DNA of 64,000 nucleotides, from positions 278,874,380 to 278,938,379 of the forward strand of contig CM046874.1 in the NCBI GenBank assembly GCA_025667525.1, read 5' to 3'. Source of the stretch: Glebionis coronaria. Its lineage: Eukaryota > Streptophyta > Magnoliopsida > Asterales > Asteraceae. A program made the position numbers and the translations under genes. Shown here piece by piece: positions 22,224 to 33,593 of this stretch (positions are counted from its first letter, which is position 1; each line of letters starts with the position of its first letter). The notes under the pieces are model-generated. The model was not told where the DNA came from. It searched no databases and saw only the letters and a program-made list of their open reading frames with translations.

Positions 22224-25104
22224 CTTGGGTAGTGGATATATATTTTGATCATCAATTTACCTAGTTCACGGTAATTCAACAAATATAAGGAATGATAACA
22301 CCATAGCTCTTCATAATGACGAGCTTGGTAGAATAAAAGCTTTTTCCAACAACTCTCTCAGTTGTTTGGTAATTCTTTTAATTCAGATGGTGCTGACGTA
22401 CAGTGCACACGCCATAGGTGCAACACCGGGAATATAATTAATACCATATTCAACTTGCCTTAATGGTGAAAGTCTAGGTAATTAACCAACAAATACCTCC
22501 TAAAGTTTCAGATAACAGAAACATCTTTTAATAAATTTACCTTAAGTTCTTTCTAGATTACAAGATCTATGACTAGTTCATAACCATTCATGGTATAATT
22601 TCAAGTCTAAATGCAGGATATGGTCATCCATCAAGAATTATTTAGATCACTTTTGATAATCAACATCTTATCTTTTAGGGGAATTCTACTCGAGTTCCCA
22701 TCAATTAAGACAATGACATTATGTCATAGTCAATCAATCCATTCTACTGGCCCTATCAACTTTCCAGTTTCATTACCGTTGATAAGATGTGAACTTCTCA
22801 AAAGAGTAAAAATATAACTCGTAATCCTTCATAATTCAAGGATATCTGGATACATAGCTAACATTAAAAGAGTAAGGTCAACGCATAATTTACACGAGAG
22901 AATTTCAAATCAGATATGGACGAAAACATTAACGAATATGAATATATCCCATTTTTTCATAATTTGAGTACGCATTCGAAAGCTCCTCGGATCGTTACCC
23001 AGGTCATTCAAATGAAATCTAATCAAAAGAAATGATAGGAACGTCGATACACCCAGTCGGGTATCATCACTCGGTAATTAGTTACTTTCCAAAGAATCTC
23101 ACTACGAGAGAATTGGACAAGAAAGGGTTGTCAATTGTCAATTAAGACAATATCCACGGATGATTAAATTTGATTCAAAAGAATAAATAGTACGGGCACA
23201 TATGTAGGTGTCCCTAACACTATGTCCCTATTTTTTCACTTCTTGCAGATCTCATAAAATTTAATCTTTCACAACTTCAAAGAAAATTTAGTGTTTATTA
23301 ATAATTTCATGGTGACTAGTAATCATCCTTGCATGGTCCCTTCCAAATTATATGTAGGCGCGCAACTATATAAAATTTTAGGATTAACGATGCAATACTC
23401 AGTTCGTCAAGACATTGTCATCATGTTTAAAATATATATTCATGCTTAATCATGAAATAAAAATCAAGTGAATTTGTAGAGATGTTCCTTGTTATGAAAA
23501 CAATTAAGTTTTCCAAGGTGTTTCATAAACAACTTTATTTTGATAATGATTACTTATAAAACTCACTTTAAATAGTCCTTACGGTGATGAAAATTCAATT
23601 TTTCTCAAGGGATACTATTGTATCTTTATAAAACAATGAGTGATCTGCAAAAGAGTGATGAAAAATTTTTCACCAAGAACTAGCTACAATATAATAGGAA
23701 ATGAGCTGAGCCATTTAATCATGAGGTTCGTGACCTCGATGGCACTCAGGAATACAAAGAGAAGAATTTACCACGCAACTCAAACCGAGATGAGTGCTTG
23801 TTCAATGGTTGCATCACTAATGCGAACATTAGGATGAAGCAATAAAAGATAGTTAACATCGATACATGTAAAATTTAGCAATCAAAGGTAGTCTTTTCAT
23901 TAATCACAAACAAGTCAAAATTGTACCGTAACACATTACGTGTCACTTTGTCAAACAATTCCAAGAACTCATCCTACCAACTGATGTCTCAGTTAAGTTA
24001 GGGATTTTTAAAAGATACCACAATGAATACTAATCTACAAGGGTCATTAGGTGTTCCACCTGTCCCAGAAGATCCATCGGTCCCAATTCAGAAGAAGATC
24101 TCTTCGATTTATTTCTTGGGCACTAGGCACCCTCATCATTGGACAATGGCCTAGGAACAACCCTTAACACAAACCAATTATCAATTAAAACCTTATAATT
24201 CAATCACATGACTTAACGACTTCCTCTTAACAATCTAATATTCCATACGAGTTAAATTTTACTTAATTCAAGTTTTCAATCAACTTATACTCAATGCGAT
24301 ATCCTACGTCGTTCTCCAATACTTTCAACCTTATTCTTAGACTTAGAAAGGTCAATAAAGTTCGATATGAATAACACTTAGTTTCCAATCCTATAGCCCC
24401 TTCATCAATAGTTATCAAATGAGTCACTAGTATGAAACGACTCACACATTCAATTAGACTTCTCGGAAAGGTACTAGTGGCATGAGGCTTTTGGGTAATG
24501 GTTCCAATGACAGCCTCAAGTGCAACATTCACCTTTTTGATTTCAATTTAAGAATTGGGTGACACCGAATCAGATGACACCTTTCTAGGTGGTAAGGTTT
24601 TGTGAAACTCCACTCTATAAGGAAAGATCGTCATGACATCGATATCAGATTTAATCTCGCCAATTCTTCTTCAAGATCATAATCAACTACTATCAACATT
24701 TCTATGAATATCAACCATTCTGTTGGGATCATAAACATCCATAACTTGGTTTAGATCTAGGATAGCTAGATTTCCTACAAGAATAGCTTCGATTGATTGC
24801 TAGGGGAGTTAGGGTTTCTTGTGACAATCTACGTCGTATAAATACCTCTTATAAATATAGAAATAATCATCAAACAATCATGTAATCAAATTACATCATA
24901 TGTATATATATAATCCAAGTTATATATATATATTAAAATAACACTTCTCAGTCTGGCTTTGTCGGTAACTCGAGAATTCTTCGGCACCGTTATAGTCAAA
25001 AGTGTTTTAGACATTTTGTGAAAAATGTTTATAGTTAAAAGATTTTGAAATTTTTTATTCAAAACCTTGGTTTTAAAAAAAATCTTTCGTTCTCTATAAC
25101 GAGA
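22224..25104 (-). other. 5' interior of element E, no recognisable gag
   Basis: About 2.9 kb where gag and protease should be on the - strand. The largest frame (24263-24532, - strand, 89 codons) shows no gag or protease motif, and + strand frames at 22611 and 23640 are equally unrecognisable. The sequence appears heavily mutated or replaced. Confidence 0.45.
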
Positions 25105-25116
25105 GCTCTGGTACCA
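25105..25116 (-). other. primer-binding site of element E (tRNA-Met type)
   Basis: Four bases inside the right LTR, the - strand reads TGGTACCAGAGC. It differs by one base from TGGTATCAGAGC, the usual complement of the initiator tRNA-Met 3' end. This fixes the element's direction. Confidence 0.8.
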
Positions 25117-25119
25117 AAC

Positions 25120-28100
25120 TGTAACACCCCCAAATATTCATACTTTAGTTCAGCGGAAGAGTCGTTGGTGTTACGGGATAGCACATTACTCAAATCATAG
25201 ACAACGCTTAAAAATCGCGTCGTTTAATAATAAAGCATTTTCCATTCATAAATATCAAGTTACATAGGTCCCAAGTCTTAGTATTTCATACAATGTTTAC
25301 AAAACATTTGAATGGAAATTGTTATTTAAGTGCGGGCCATGAATTCTTGTCGTCTTCCCGAGAATTACCTTCATGTACCTGAGATAAAACATGTTAAAAG
25401 AAAAGGTTAGCGAAAACGCCGAGTGAATTAATAGAGTTTAATGAATCCATTAATATATCATTGATATAAAATTATTACCGAAAATCATTTTGTACAATTC
25501 TTTGTCGTAGGCCATAAAATAAGCCAAAAATATTTTATACAAATCCTTGTTGTAAATCATACTATAGGCTTTTGCCTTCAAAACCATTATACGAACCAGT
25601 GTCGTAAAAACATCATACAATACGTTTTATAACGTTGTATAGAGTTAAATAAAAACCGTTATATGAACATGGTTATGTAAAACCAAAACACGAACATAAT
25701 ATCAATAATAAGACCCCGTATTGCTAGTCAGACAATATGTTGTAATTCAATGCGTATAGAAGTATTTTCGTTATTGGATTATTATAAGCCGCATGACATT
25801 TCTACCTTACTATAACAAACAACGGGTAGCTAACCCGAAACTCATTTGCCCATCTAAAACAGCGTGTCGTCACAATAATCACGCTTATATAAATATTCTC
25901 ATACATAAATTCGCTTACCAATCAATGTGGCACGACAGGGATCAACCGTCAAGGCGCAAGCTGGGGTGATCTTCCCCAAATAGTACTATTATATGCATAA
26001 GCGTCTACCAAATCCCGGTAGTTCACAATTCATGCTAATGGGACTTTTAGTGACATAACCTAACTAATAATAATCCATTTCGTTTCATTCTCGGGTCATA
26101 TAATCATTCATCGGGTCATATAATCATTCGGGTCCACATCAATAAGCAAACAATCGGGACAACTGGTGTCCTATTTTGATAAAACTAACAGGTTATCTCC
26201 CCCGCGGGTTTATAAAACATTTCATAAAAACATTTTAAAGAGTACGAGGCTATGAACTCACGTTGATAGGGAAAGGTGGTTATCGGCGATTTGAGGATGT
26301 ACGGTACGTGCTTCAATCACAGAAAACCTAGACAAATAATACTCGTCTTAGACTCTTGTCCAATGACTTTATTAAAATAATTACTATGTATATATATGAG
26401 GATTTTATAAATATGATGATGATCAAGTGGGATTGTACATCTTTATTTACTCATTATAGTGTCATGTGTTGTAAAATTTTCATACTAGTTTCACTAGTTT
26501 AACTTCTTTACTTGTCAAGGCCCAATAAGCCCATTATAAACCCATTACATTCTATTAGTACAATTTTATACTTTTAACCTCAGCCTTATGCTTACATGTT
26601 GGTCCCAAGTGGGTTAAGCCCAATAAGTAAGTCCATTAGAGTTTAGCCAAATTAGTTGGGTTAATAGTCCAATGAGGCTAATTTGGCTCGTTAATGTCCT
26701 TATGTTATAAAGCTCGGGTTTTATCGGTTTTTACTTATATGTACTTATACATCAGTATATGAGTTATAAAAAGTTTACATTAGACGGGTCCGGCCATCTA
26801 AGTTTTAATTGACGAAAACGTTAATTTTACGGTTTTAGCCCAAAAGACGTAAAACTTATGTTTACCATTTTATAACTTATAAAACTTATCAAATTGCCAT
26901 TTTTATAAAATTTCTCATTTATTTATTAAAGTAAATACTTATTTATATGTAATATATAAGTTAGTGGGTATTAGGTATACATTTTATATTATATTAACTT
27001 GAGGGCTAATATTATACTATATACTTTTATTTTATAAATTTGATTATTATTTTCACTTTCACCATTGTTACCATATCTTGAGTTATACAAGGAGATAGAA
27101 GCTCATTTTTGGACACCATAATCTACATGATATGTGATACAATTAACTCAGCTTTAGCTACTGCTAAATCCAAATCTAAATGTCCCTAACAGTCCGTCCA
27201 AAACAGACTACTCAGATTTGCACTTCAATTTTATTTTGATCATATCTCACTCATTATAAAGATTTCATTGTATGGCCAACTCTCACATGTGTACAAGTCT
27301 TATAAATTACTGTATATTAATTCATCTATGCCAATTTATCAGTTTAACATAAGGTTCTTTACTGTTTTTATACAGCCTACTTATTTAAGCAAGATTTTAC
27401 CACTTTTACATGTAGTTTTCAATCTTTTTATCTAAGTTTATCAACACATGATCCCACATAATATTTTTATCATCATATATCATCATATACATATACATCA
27501 AGAAAGAAATTACGATTTACATTTACAAAAATAACAAGGAAATGGGAAGGATGATCTTGTTACCACCAAGATTATGAAAGTTAAGATCAAAGCTTCACTT
27601 TTGATGACAAAACTTGTGGTACAACAAAATCAACTTCAAGATCACCAATCTTCAAAAACTCCTTGTGGAAAATCAGCCCTAGGAGACCAACAAACCTCCT
27701 CTTTGGATGTTAAAATCACCACCAATCAATAGAGCTTCAAAAGGGCTTCATCATATGTGTGAATAACATATGATTTCATGGTTAACTATTGATCAAAATG
27801 GGTGTTTTATGGTGGTGGTGGACAGCAAGTAGAGAGAAAGAGAGAGAGTTTTAGTTGTTTTGCATGGATGAAAATGAATGAATGGTTTAGTGTAGATGGT
27901 TTTGACTAGCTTGGTTTAGTTTGGAAGACTTATGGGACAAGTGTCCCTAAGTTGCTAATAACTTGCCACATCAAGTGAGGTGGTGGTATAGTAGACGCCA
28001 CATGTATTGGGGGTGGGCAAGTGTAAACTTGTCTCATCCCCAATAATTTACGGGTACTCCTTGATTCTAGTTTCCTCGATTTGCGTGCCCTCGGGTCGTT

Positions 28101-28541
28101 TTACGAAAAACGTTTTTATAATTATGAAACAACGACAAAAAACGAATCTAATACAAATTGTCTCATCAAAAACGGTGTTCGAAAACATAAATACGTAAAC
28201 CTAGGGTTTCCGGTTTAGTCGTAAAGGACGTTAAATTATGAACGTAAGTCCTAATCTCTTCTCGTAAATTTGTGAGTTTATGAACCAAAATAATTTAAAA
28301 TCCTAAAATAATATTCACGGATAAATTTATTTCCTAAAATGCCGGACTGTCACCAAAAACGGTGTATGTAAACGTAAGCACGTAACGTAGAGTCCTCCGG
28401 TTTAGACGTAGTCGATGCTACTTCAAGAGTAAACCCAAATTTTTTCCCATAAATGAGTGAATTCATAATATAACATTAAAATAATATTTTCAAATAATAC
28501 TTGAGAATAAAATATCGATCATAAATTGACGGATTGTCACA
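25120..28541 (-). repeat. 5' LTR of element E (right copy), about 3.4 kb
   Basis: Starts TGTAACACCCCC and ends GGATTGTCACA on the + strand, homologous to 16325-19715 with scattered substitutions and small indels, for example an extra roughly 26-bp ATCTACATGATATGTGATAC block near 27120. No gene inside; the frame at 28007-28198 is chance. Confidence 0.92.
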
Positions 28542-29640
28542 GTCATGGTCAAAAAGCATGATGGAAGCTGGCGCATGTGTGTGGACTTCACAGACTTGAA
28601 CAAAGCTTGTTCACAAGATTGCTATCCGTTACCAGAAACCGATTGGAAGGTGGAATCTTTATGCGGGTACTGTTTTAAATGTTTCTTGGACGCATATAAA
28701 GGATACCATCAGATCCAGATGGCGGAGGAAGACAAGGAGAAAACGGCGTTCCATACCATTTTAGGGCGTGTATTGTTACACAAAAATGCCGTTCAGACAC
28801 AAGAACGCAGGTGCGACATATCAACGACTTGTTGACGAAGCCTTCGACTCGCAAATACGCCGTAACCTTGAAGTCTACGTGGACGACTTGGTTATCAAAA
28901 GCCATACGAAGGACGAACTCCTCCGTGATATCTAAGAGACATTCGACACATTGAGGAAAATCAACATGAAACTGAATCCAAAAAAATGCATGTTTGGAGC
29001 AACTGAAGGAATGTTCCTTGGATATATAATTAATCCAAACAGCATCAAGCCTTTTCCAGAGAAGACGTACGCTGTGATACAACTACCATCCCCTCGGACA
29101 CTAAAAGTGGTGCAATCACTTAATGGAAAGCTGGTCGGGCTTAATAGGTTCTTATCAAAGTCCGTAGAGAAGTCACTCCCTTTATTCAAAACACTCAAGA
29201 AGTGCTTGAAGAAAGGAGACTTTTGTTGGACGAGAGAGGCGAAGAAAGCGTTCGGGCAACTCAACCAGCATCTAGCGGCTCTTCCCATGTTAGTCGCCCC
29301 TCGACCTAAGGAGGAACTAATCATGTACTTATCCGCTACATATGGAGCAATAAGCGCAGCTCTCATGACTGATCGGGATTCAGTCTAGACTCCGGTCTAC
29401 TTCATAAGCAGAGCGCTGCAAGGGCCAGAGCTGAATAACTCATCAATGGAGAAATTGGTCTTATCGTTGGTTTACGCCGAAAAAAGGTTATGACGGTACT
29501 TCCAAGTGCACCCAATAGTGGTGATCACGGATCAACTAATAAAACATGTTATCTCCAAACCAGACGTGGCAGGAAGACTATAGAAGTGGAGCGTCCTGCT
29601 GGGGGAATATAACATCTCCTATAGATCAAGGACAGCCATC
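28542..29640 (+). pseudogene. reverse transcriptase palm and RNase H of element D
   Basis: It resumes after the GTCAT target with MVKKHDGSWRMCVDFTDLNK, AYKGYHQIQMAEEDKEKTAF, then frame-shifted NAGATYQRLVDEAFDSQIRR and EVYVDDLVIKSHTKDELL. The YVDD active site (28876-28887) is intact. A TAA follows at 28933-28935, then KINMKLNPKKCMFGATEGMF and FLGYIINPN in the same frame. The RNase H part (WTREAKKAFGQLNQHLAALP, LIMYLSATYGAISAALM, TPVYFISRALQGPE) contains a TAG at 29386-29388 and later stops near 29490 and 29581. The enzyme would copy element RNA to DNA. At least three stops and a frameshift break it. Confidence 0.9.
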
Positions 29641-29996
29641 AAATGCCAAATCTTGGCAGATTTCATAATTGAGAAGCCCGAGGAGGATGAGCCAATGGTA
29701 CCAAAGGAAGAGATCCCAACAGAACCATGGGTTTTGTTCACAGATGGATCTTCTTGCACGGACGGATTGGGAGCGGGCCTCATACTCACAAATCTGGAAG
29801 GCATAGATTTCACCTACGCCATGCGTTTTGAATTCACATCTACGAATAATGAGGCAGAATATGAAGTATTGATTGCGGGTTTGAAAATCTCCGCTAGGAT
29901 GGGAGTACGCAACCTTGAAGCCTACGTGGACTCACGGCTTGTCGCGAATCACATCCTAGGAGGGTTCAAAGACAAGGAGGAAAACATGATCTAATA
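29641..29996 (+). pseudogene. second RNase H-like domain of element D
   Basis: LFTDGSSCTDGLGAGLIL, FEFTSTNNEAEYEVLIAGL and LEAYVDSRLVANHI give the D...E...D pattern of an archaeal/plant-type RNase H. This extra domain between the retroviral-type RNase H and integrase is a mark of the Tat lineage. The three acidic positions are all present. The frame ends at a TAA (29992-29994) just before the integrase linker. As a stand-alone domain it is the best-preserved part of D's pol. Confidence 0.85.
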
Positions 29997-31369
29997 ACTA
30001 GAGAAGGTGGATGCTCTTAGCAAAATCGCGTCTACGAGTTTTGCCCATCTATCCAAAAAAGTGTTGGTGGAAATACTCAAGGATAAATCCATTGTAGGAG
30101 AGAAGGTCGCAACAATAGTTGATGAGGAGGGGCCTACGTGGATGACCCCGATCATAAACTATCTGACGAACGAAACCCTTCCTGATGATGAAGCAGAGGC
30201 GCGCCGCGTCAAAAGGAAGTCAACACACTTTGAACTCCGATGTGGTGTCTTATACAAATGATCATTCCTACAGTCGTGATTGCGATGTGTCGGACCACGC
30301 CAAGCTAGTTATGTGATTAGTGAAATTCATGAAGGGTCGTACGACATGCACGCCGACCCCAGATCGGTAGTAGCACAGGCTCTACGCACAGGATACTATT
30401 GACCAACTATGCATCGAGACGCACGAGATATGATTCTTAAATGCAATGATTGCCAAGTGCACAGGCCAGTACCGCGACATCCACAACAAGAGCTGACACC
30501 TATCACATCCCCATGGCCATCTACAAATGAAGAATTGACATAGCAGGTCCTTTTCCTGTTGCAGCCGACGGCGTTAAGTTCTTGATCATGGCTATGGACT
30601 ACTTCACTCGCTGGATAGAAGCTAAGGCGGTCGCAACAATCACGGGCAAACAATTAAAAAAGTTTGTTTGGGAAAATATTTTATGCCGTTTTGGTTTTCC
30701 AGGTGAGATTATCTTAGATAACGGAAAGCAGTTTCGGATAATCCGTTAAAGGATTGATGCGCAACGCTGAACATCAAACGGTGCTTCGCATCAGTTAAGC
30801 ACCCACAGACTAATGGTCTAGTGGAGCGGGCGAATAGAAGCCTAGGTGAAGGAATAAAGGTGCGCTTAGATGAGAGAAGCGCCAAATGGGTGGACGAACT
30901 ACCACATGTCTTATGGGAACAAAGAACAATGATCAAAACGGCTAATGGGGACACTCCATTCGCGCTAGCCTATGGAACCGAGGCAGTCATCCTAGCAGAA
31001 ATTAGGATGCCAACAATCCGCACGGCGGAAGTTAACGTCGTCACAAACAATGAGGAACTTCGTGTCAATCTAGACCTACTCGAGGAAAAAAAGGGAGATA
31101 GAAGCTATCAATGAAGCTAAATCTAAGGCACAGATGAAGCTTATTAAGACTCGAAAGTCAAGTGTGTTTCCTTTCTACCGGGGGATTTTTTCTATCGTGC
31201 TAATGAGGCAAGTCGCACGGAGAAAACAGGAAAACTTGGTCCAAAGTGGGAAGGACCGTATGAGGTCACAGAAGCTTTGGGGCTAGGCGCGTACAAGTTG
31301 CGTGATACGGAGGGCCGTGACTTGGATCGTACATGGAATATTTACAACCTCCAAAGATGCTATCTCTAA
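29997..31369 (+). pseudogene. integrase of element D
   Basis: Linker KVDALSKIASTSFAHLSKKV, then FELRCGVLYK and a TGA. The zinc-binding part has both histidines (EIHEGSYDMHADP) and both cysteines (CNDCQ, near 30440) with stops between. Core: IDIAGPFP (first Asp), ILDNGKQF (second Asp, near 30717), and an in-frame Glu at 30824-30826. The distance from the second Asp is about one base short of the normal spacing, so an indel separates them. C-terminal part: KWEGPYEVTEALGLGAYKL, then a TAA at 31367-31369. All catalytic residues are recognisable, but frameshifts and stops prevent expression. Confidence 0.85.
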
Positions 31370-32083
31370 AAGGCTACGACCTCCGCATGGACACTTCACT
31401 ATAGACAGCTTCAATAAAGATCCATGTATTTTTGCTTTCATGTTTTCTAGGTTCTATTTGTCTTAGGATTTTATAATTCTATCAAAAAAATCGTAACCGT
31501 TATAATAAAACTTCGTGGTGCCTACCTAGCTCCACGGCTCGTTCTTCTGCAAATTATTGTCGTTGGTGTCCTTAAACTTATTTTTTGTTTATAATATTAA
31601 GTGTCATTTCTTATTCATATGCATTCATTCAGCCGTACATGTACTATTCGCTCCCAGGTGGAGTAAGAGGATTAAGTGAACCTAATAATTCAACTTGTCG
31701 CATAAGAGGGATGCAACCCCCGCGATGCAGATCATATATCCTTACTAGACACCTTATTCACAAGACATTGTAATAAGTTTCCACATGTCGTACTTATATA
31801 GTGCCGGACATGATAAAGACACATAGTGCACGTCTAGTAAATTATAGACTTAGTATTATTCTTAAACAGCCGTGACACGTCATGCAAAAGATACACGATA
31901 TTTAAGAATAAATACAAGTTTCAAATATACAAACAAAAGACGCCGTGATCATCACGGACACATATATTAATAACTATTCTAAGTGTTTGAAAATGAATTA
32001 TAGAATAAAGACGTGGACATCCACGGACGAATATACCTTACAAAGAGAGCAGTACAAGTGTTCAAAAGTTACAACTACACATA
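31370..32083 (+). other. non-coding spacer between D's integrase and its antisense gene
   Basis: About 700 bp with no recognised coding sequence on either strand. It separates the two convergent genes of element D, so both transcripts presumably end in or run through it. I see no strong polyadenylation signal pair. Confidence 0.5.
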
Positions 32084-32881
32084 TTACAAAGGAGGTAGGA
32101 ACTCACCTACTTCTTTCCTCCCTTCGGCTATCAATGAACAAAGTGCCTCACCACGGGCCTCTTTCCTGCTATGAGCTTGGGCTAGGTTTGCTTCAAGCGC
32201 CTCACCCAACGTCTTCTCGCCCTTCATGACCTTCGAGTTCACATCATAAATTGGAAGGGTGAGCTGGCTGGGGTCTGTTTTAAGATGGGCCCAGGGGTCC
32301 ACTCTATTTTCTGGCCATGCGTCTAGGGGAAGCTTCGCCATGATATATTCGTTTGCTGCGTTCTTAATAGCTTCAAGTTCGGACAGGAAAGGATACTCCA
32401 AGTCTCCCAGGACACCCATGGAAGAAGTCATTTTTTCCTCGGCCCCCGGGTTGAAGTAGGCGTGCCTGGTAATGTCTTCTTTCTTGCTTATTAGCTCGGC
32501 AGCCTTGGTCATACCTTCATGTCGGTCGCGGTCAATACCATCTAACACGACGTCAACAAAGGACTGTACGAACTGAGGTGTCTCCATCACTCTCATCACA
32601 GCTAGACGCGTCCCTTGGCCCACCATCCACCTACGACCAGCGATGGCCGTAAGAAGTTGGGGGCACAACACTTCATCATAATCCGTAGCTAGTGCACTCA
32701 GTTCATTGTCCACCTTCTCCAGGGTCTCAAACATTCGCCTTTCCATTTCAGTCCGCTCCTTGGCAAACTCTTCCTTCAAAGCTTCTTCACCCTTAACCAA
32801 CATCCGCATCTTCTCTAGTTTCTTTGTGAGGGCGGATGCTTGGTCAGCCGTGGTCTTAGCAGATGCCTCGGCTGCGGCTAC

Positions 32882-32960
32882 CTGTTTCTATGAAAACTAA
32901 AGGTTATTTTGTGGTCATAAGCTACTTATATTGGGACATTTTGTAGGATGGGGAACATAC
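32882..32960 (-). other. intron (79 bp) in the antisense gene of element D
   Basis: On the - strand: GACAAG|GTATGTTCCC ... GAAACAG|GTAGCCGCAG. Removal is in phase 0 and joins ADTRILHDK to VAAAEASAKTTADQASAL without changing frame, giving one continuous coiled coil. Unspliced, the intron holds in-frame stops. Confidence 0.75.
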
Positions 32961-33491
32961 CTTGTCATGAAGGATTCGAGTATCGGCCTCTATTTCTTCG
33001 ATACGTCATTCCCGGGCAGCAGCATGGCTGGATTGCTCTTTTATTGTTGCTTCTGCCATGGATAAGTTCGATTGCAAGGTAGATATTGTTTGCTCATGTT
33101 TCTCTACCAGTTTTTCCCGGCGGGCAACTTTCCTATCGGCACTGCGCACATGGCCCAAGGCCGCTTCAAAACGACGTCGCAGAGCCGCACCAACAGTCAT
33201 CTGGTGCGCCGAGGAGAAGTTGAAGTTCTCTAAGAGGGTTCCGTGGTCGAGCTCATCAAGATCCCGCGCCAGGGTAGGGGAGTTATGTGGTCCACAAACT
33301 CTTTGCATTCCTCCACAGACTCCAGCCTTGTTAGCTCAGACAGATTCCATGCTGGGCGCAGGCTGGTAGCTGGACCCCAAGAATGTGGTTCTTCCGCCTG
33401 AGTGGGAGGAGAAGATGGTGGAATAACGGTTATCATGGGGGATGGTTCCCTACCAACTTCCCTCTCATATGCCACGGTCGTAGGATCCGCC

Positions 33492-33593
33492 CTGTTATTC
33501 AGAGTAAACTCATAAGTCTTTTTTGGTTTTTTCTTACAAGAATAAACACAAGGTACGCAAGATAAGACATATGGATACAACAGGAAAACTTAC
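33492..33593 (-). other. intron (102 bp) in the antisense gene of element D
   Basis: On the - strand: ATATCAAC|GTAAGTTTTCC ... CTGAATAACAG|GGCGGATCC. The donor GTAAGT is a perfect plant consensus. Splicing joins VVAPTNIAPTIS to TADPTTVAYEREVGREP in frame. Confidence 0.72.

Larger units (their letters stand above)
16325..28541 (-). mobile_element. Element E: chromovirus-like Ty3/gypsy element with very long LTRs, minus strand
   Basis: The long direct repeats 16325-19715 and 25120-28541 start TGTAACACCCC and end GGATTGTCACA on the + strand. They are flanked by the perfect 5-bp duplication GTCAT, splitting D's reverse transcriptase. The element is on the - strand: next to the right-hand LTR the - strand reads TGGTACCAGAGC, a tRNA-Met-type primer site, and weak reverse transcriptase and integrase sequence is on the - strand only. 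Total is 12.2 kb with a 5.4-kb interior. LTRs of this length and end sequence fit the Tekay/Del chromovirus group. The clade is inferred. Confidence 0.92.

Noticed and set aside
24263..24532. 89-codon - strand frame considered as gag of element E
   Set aside because: No capsid or zinc-knuckle motif. Position alone is not enough.
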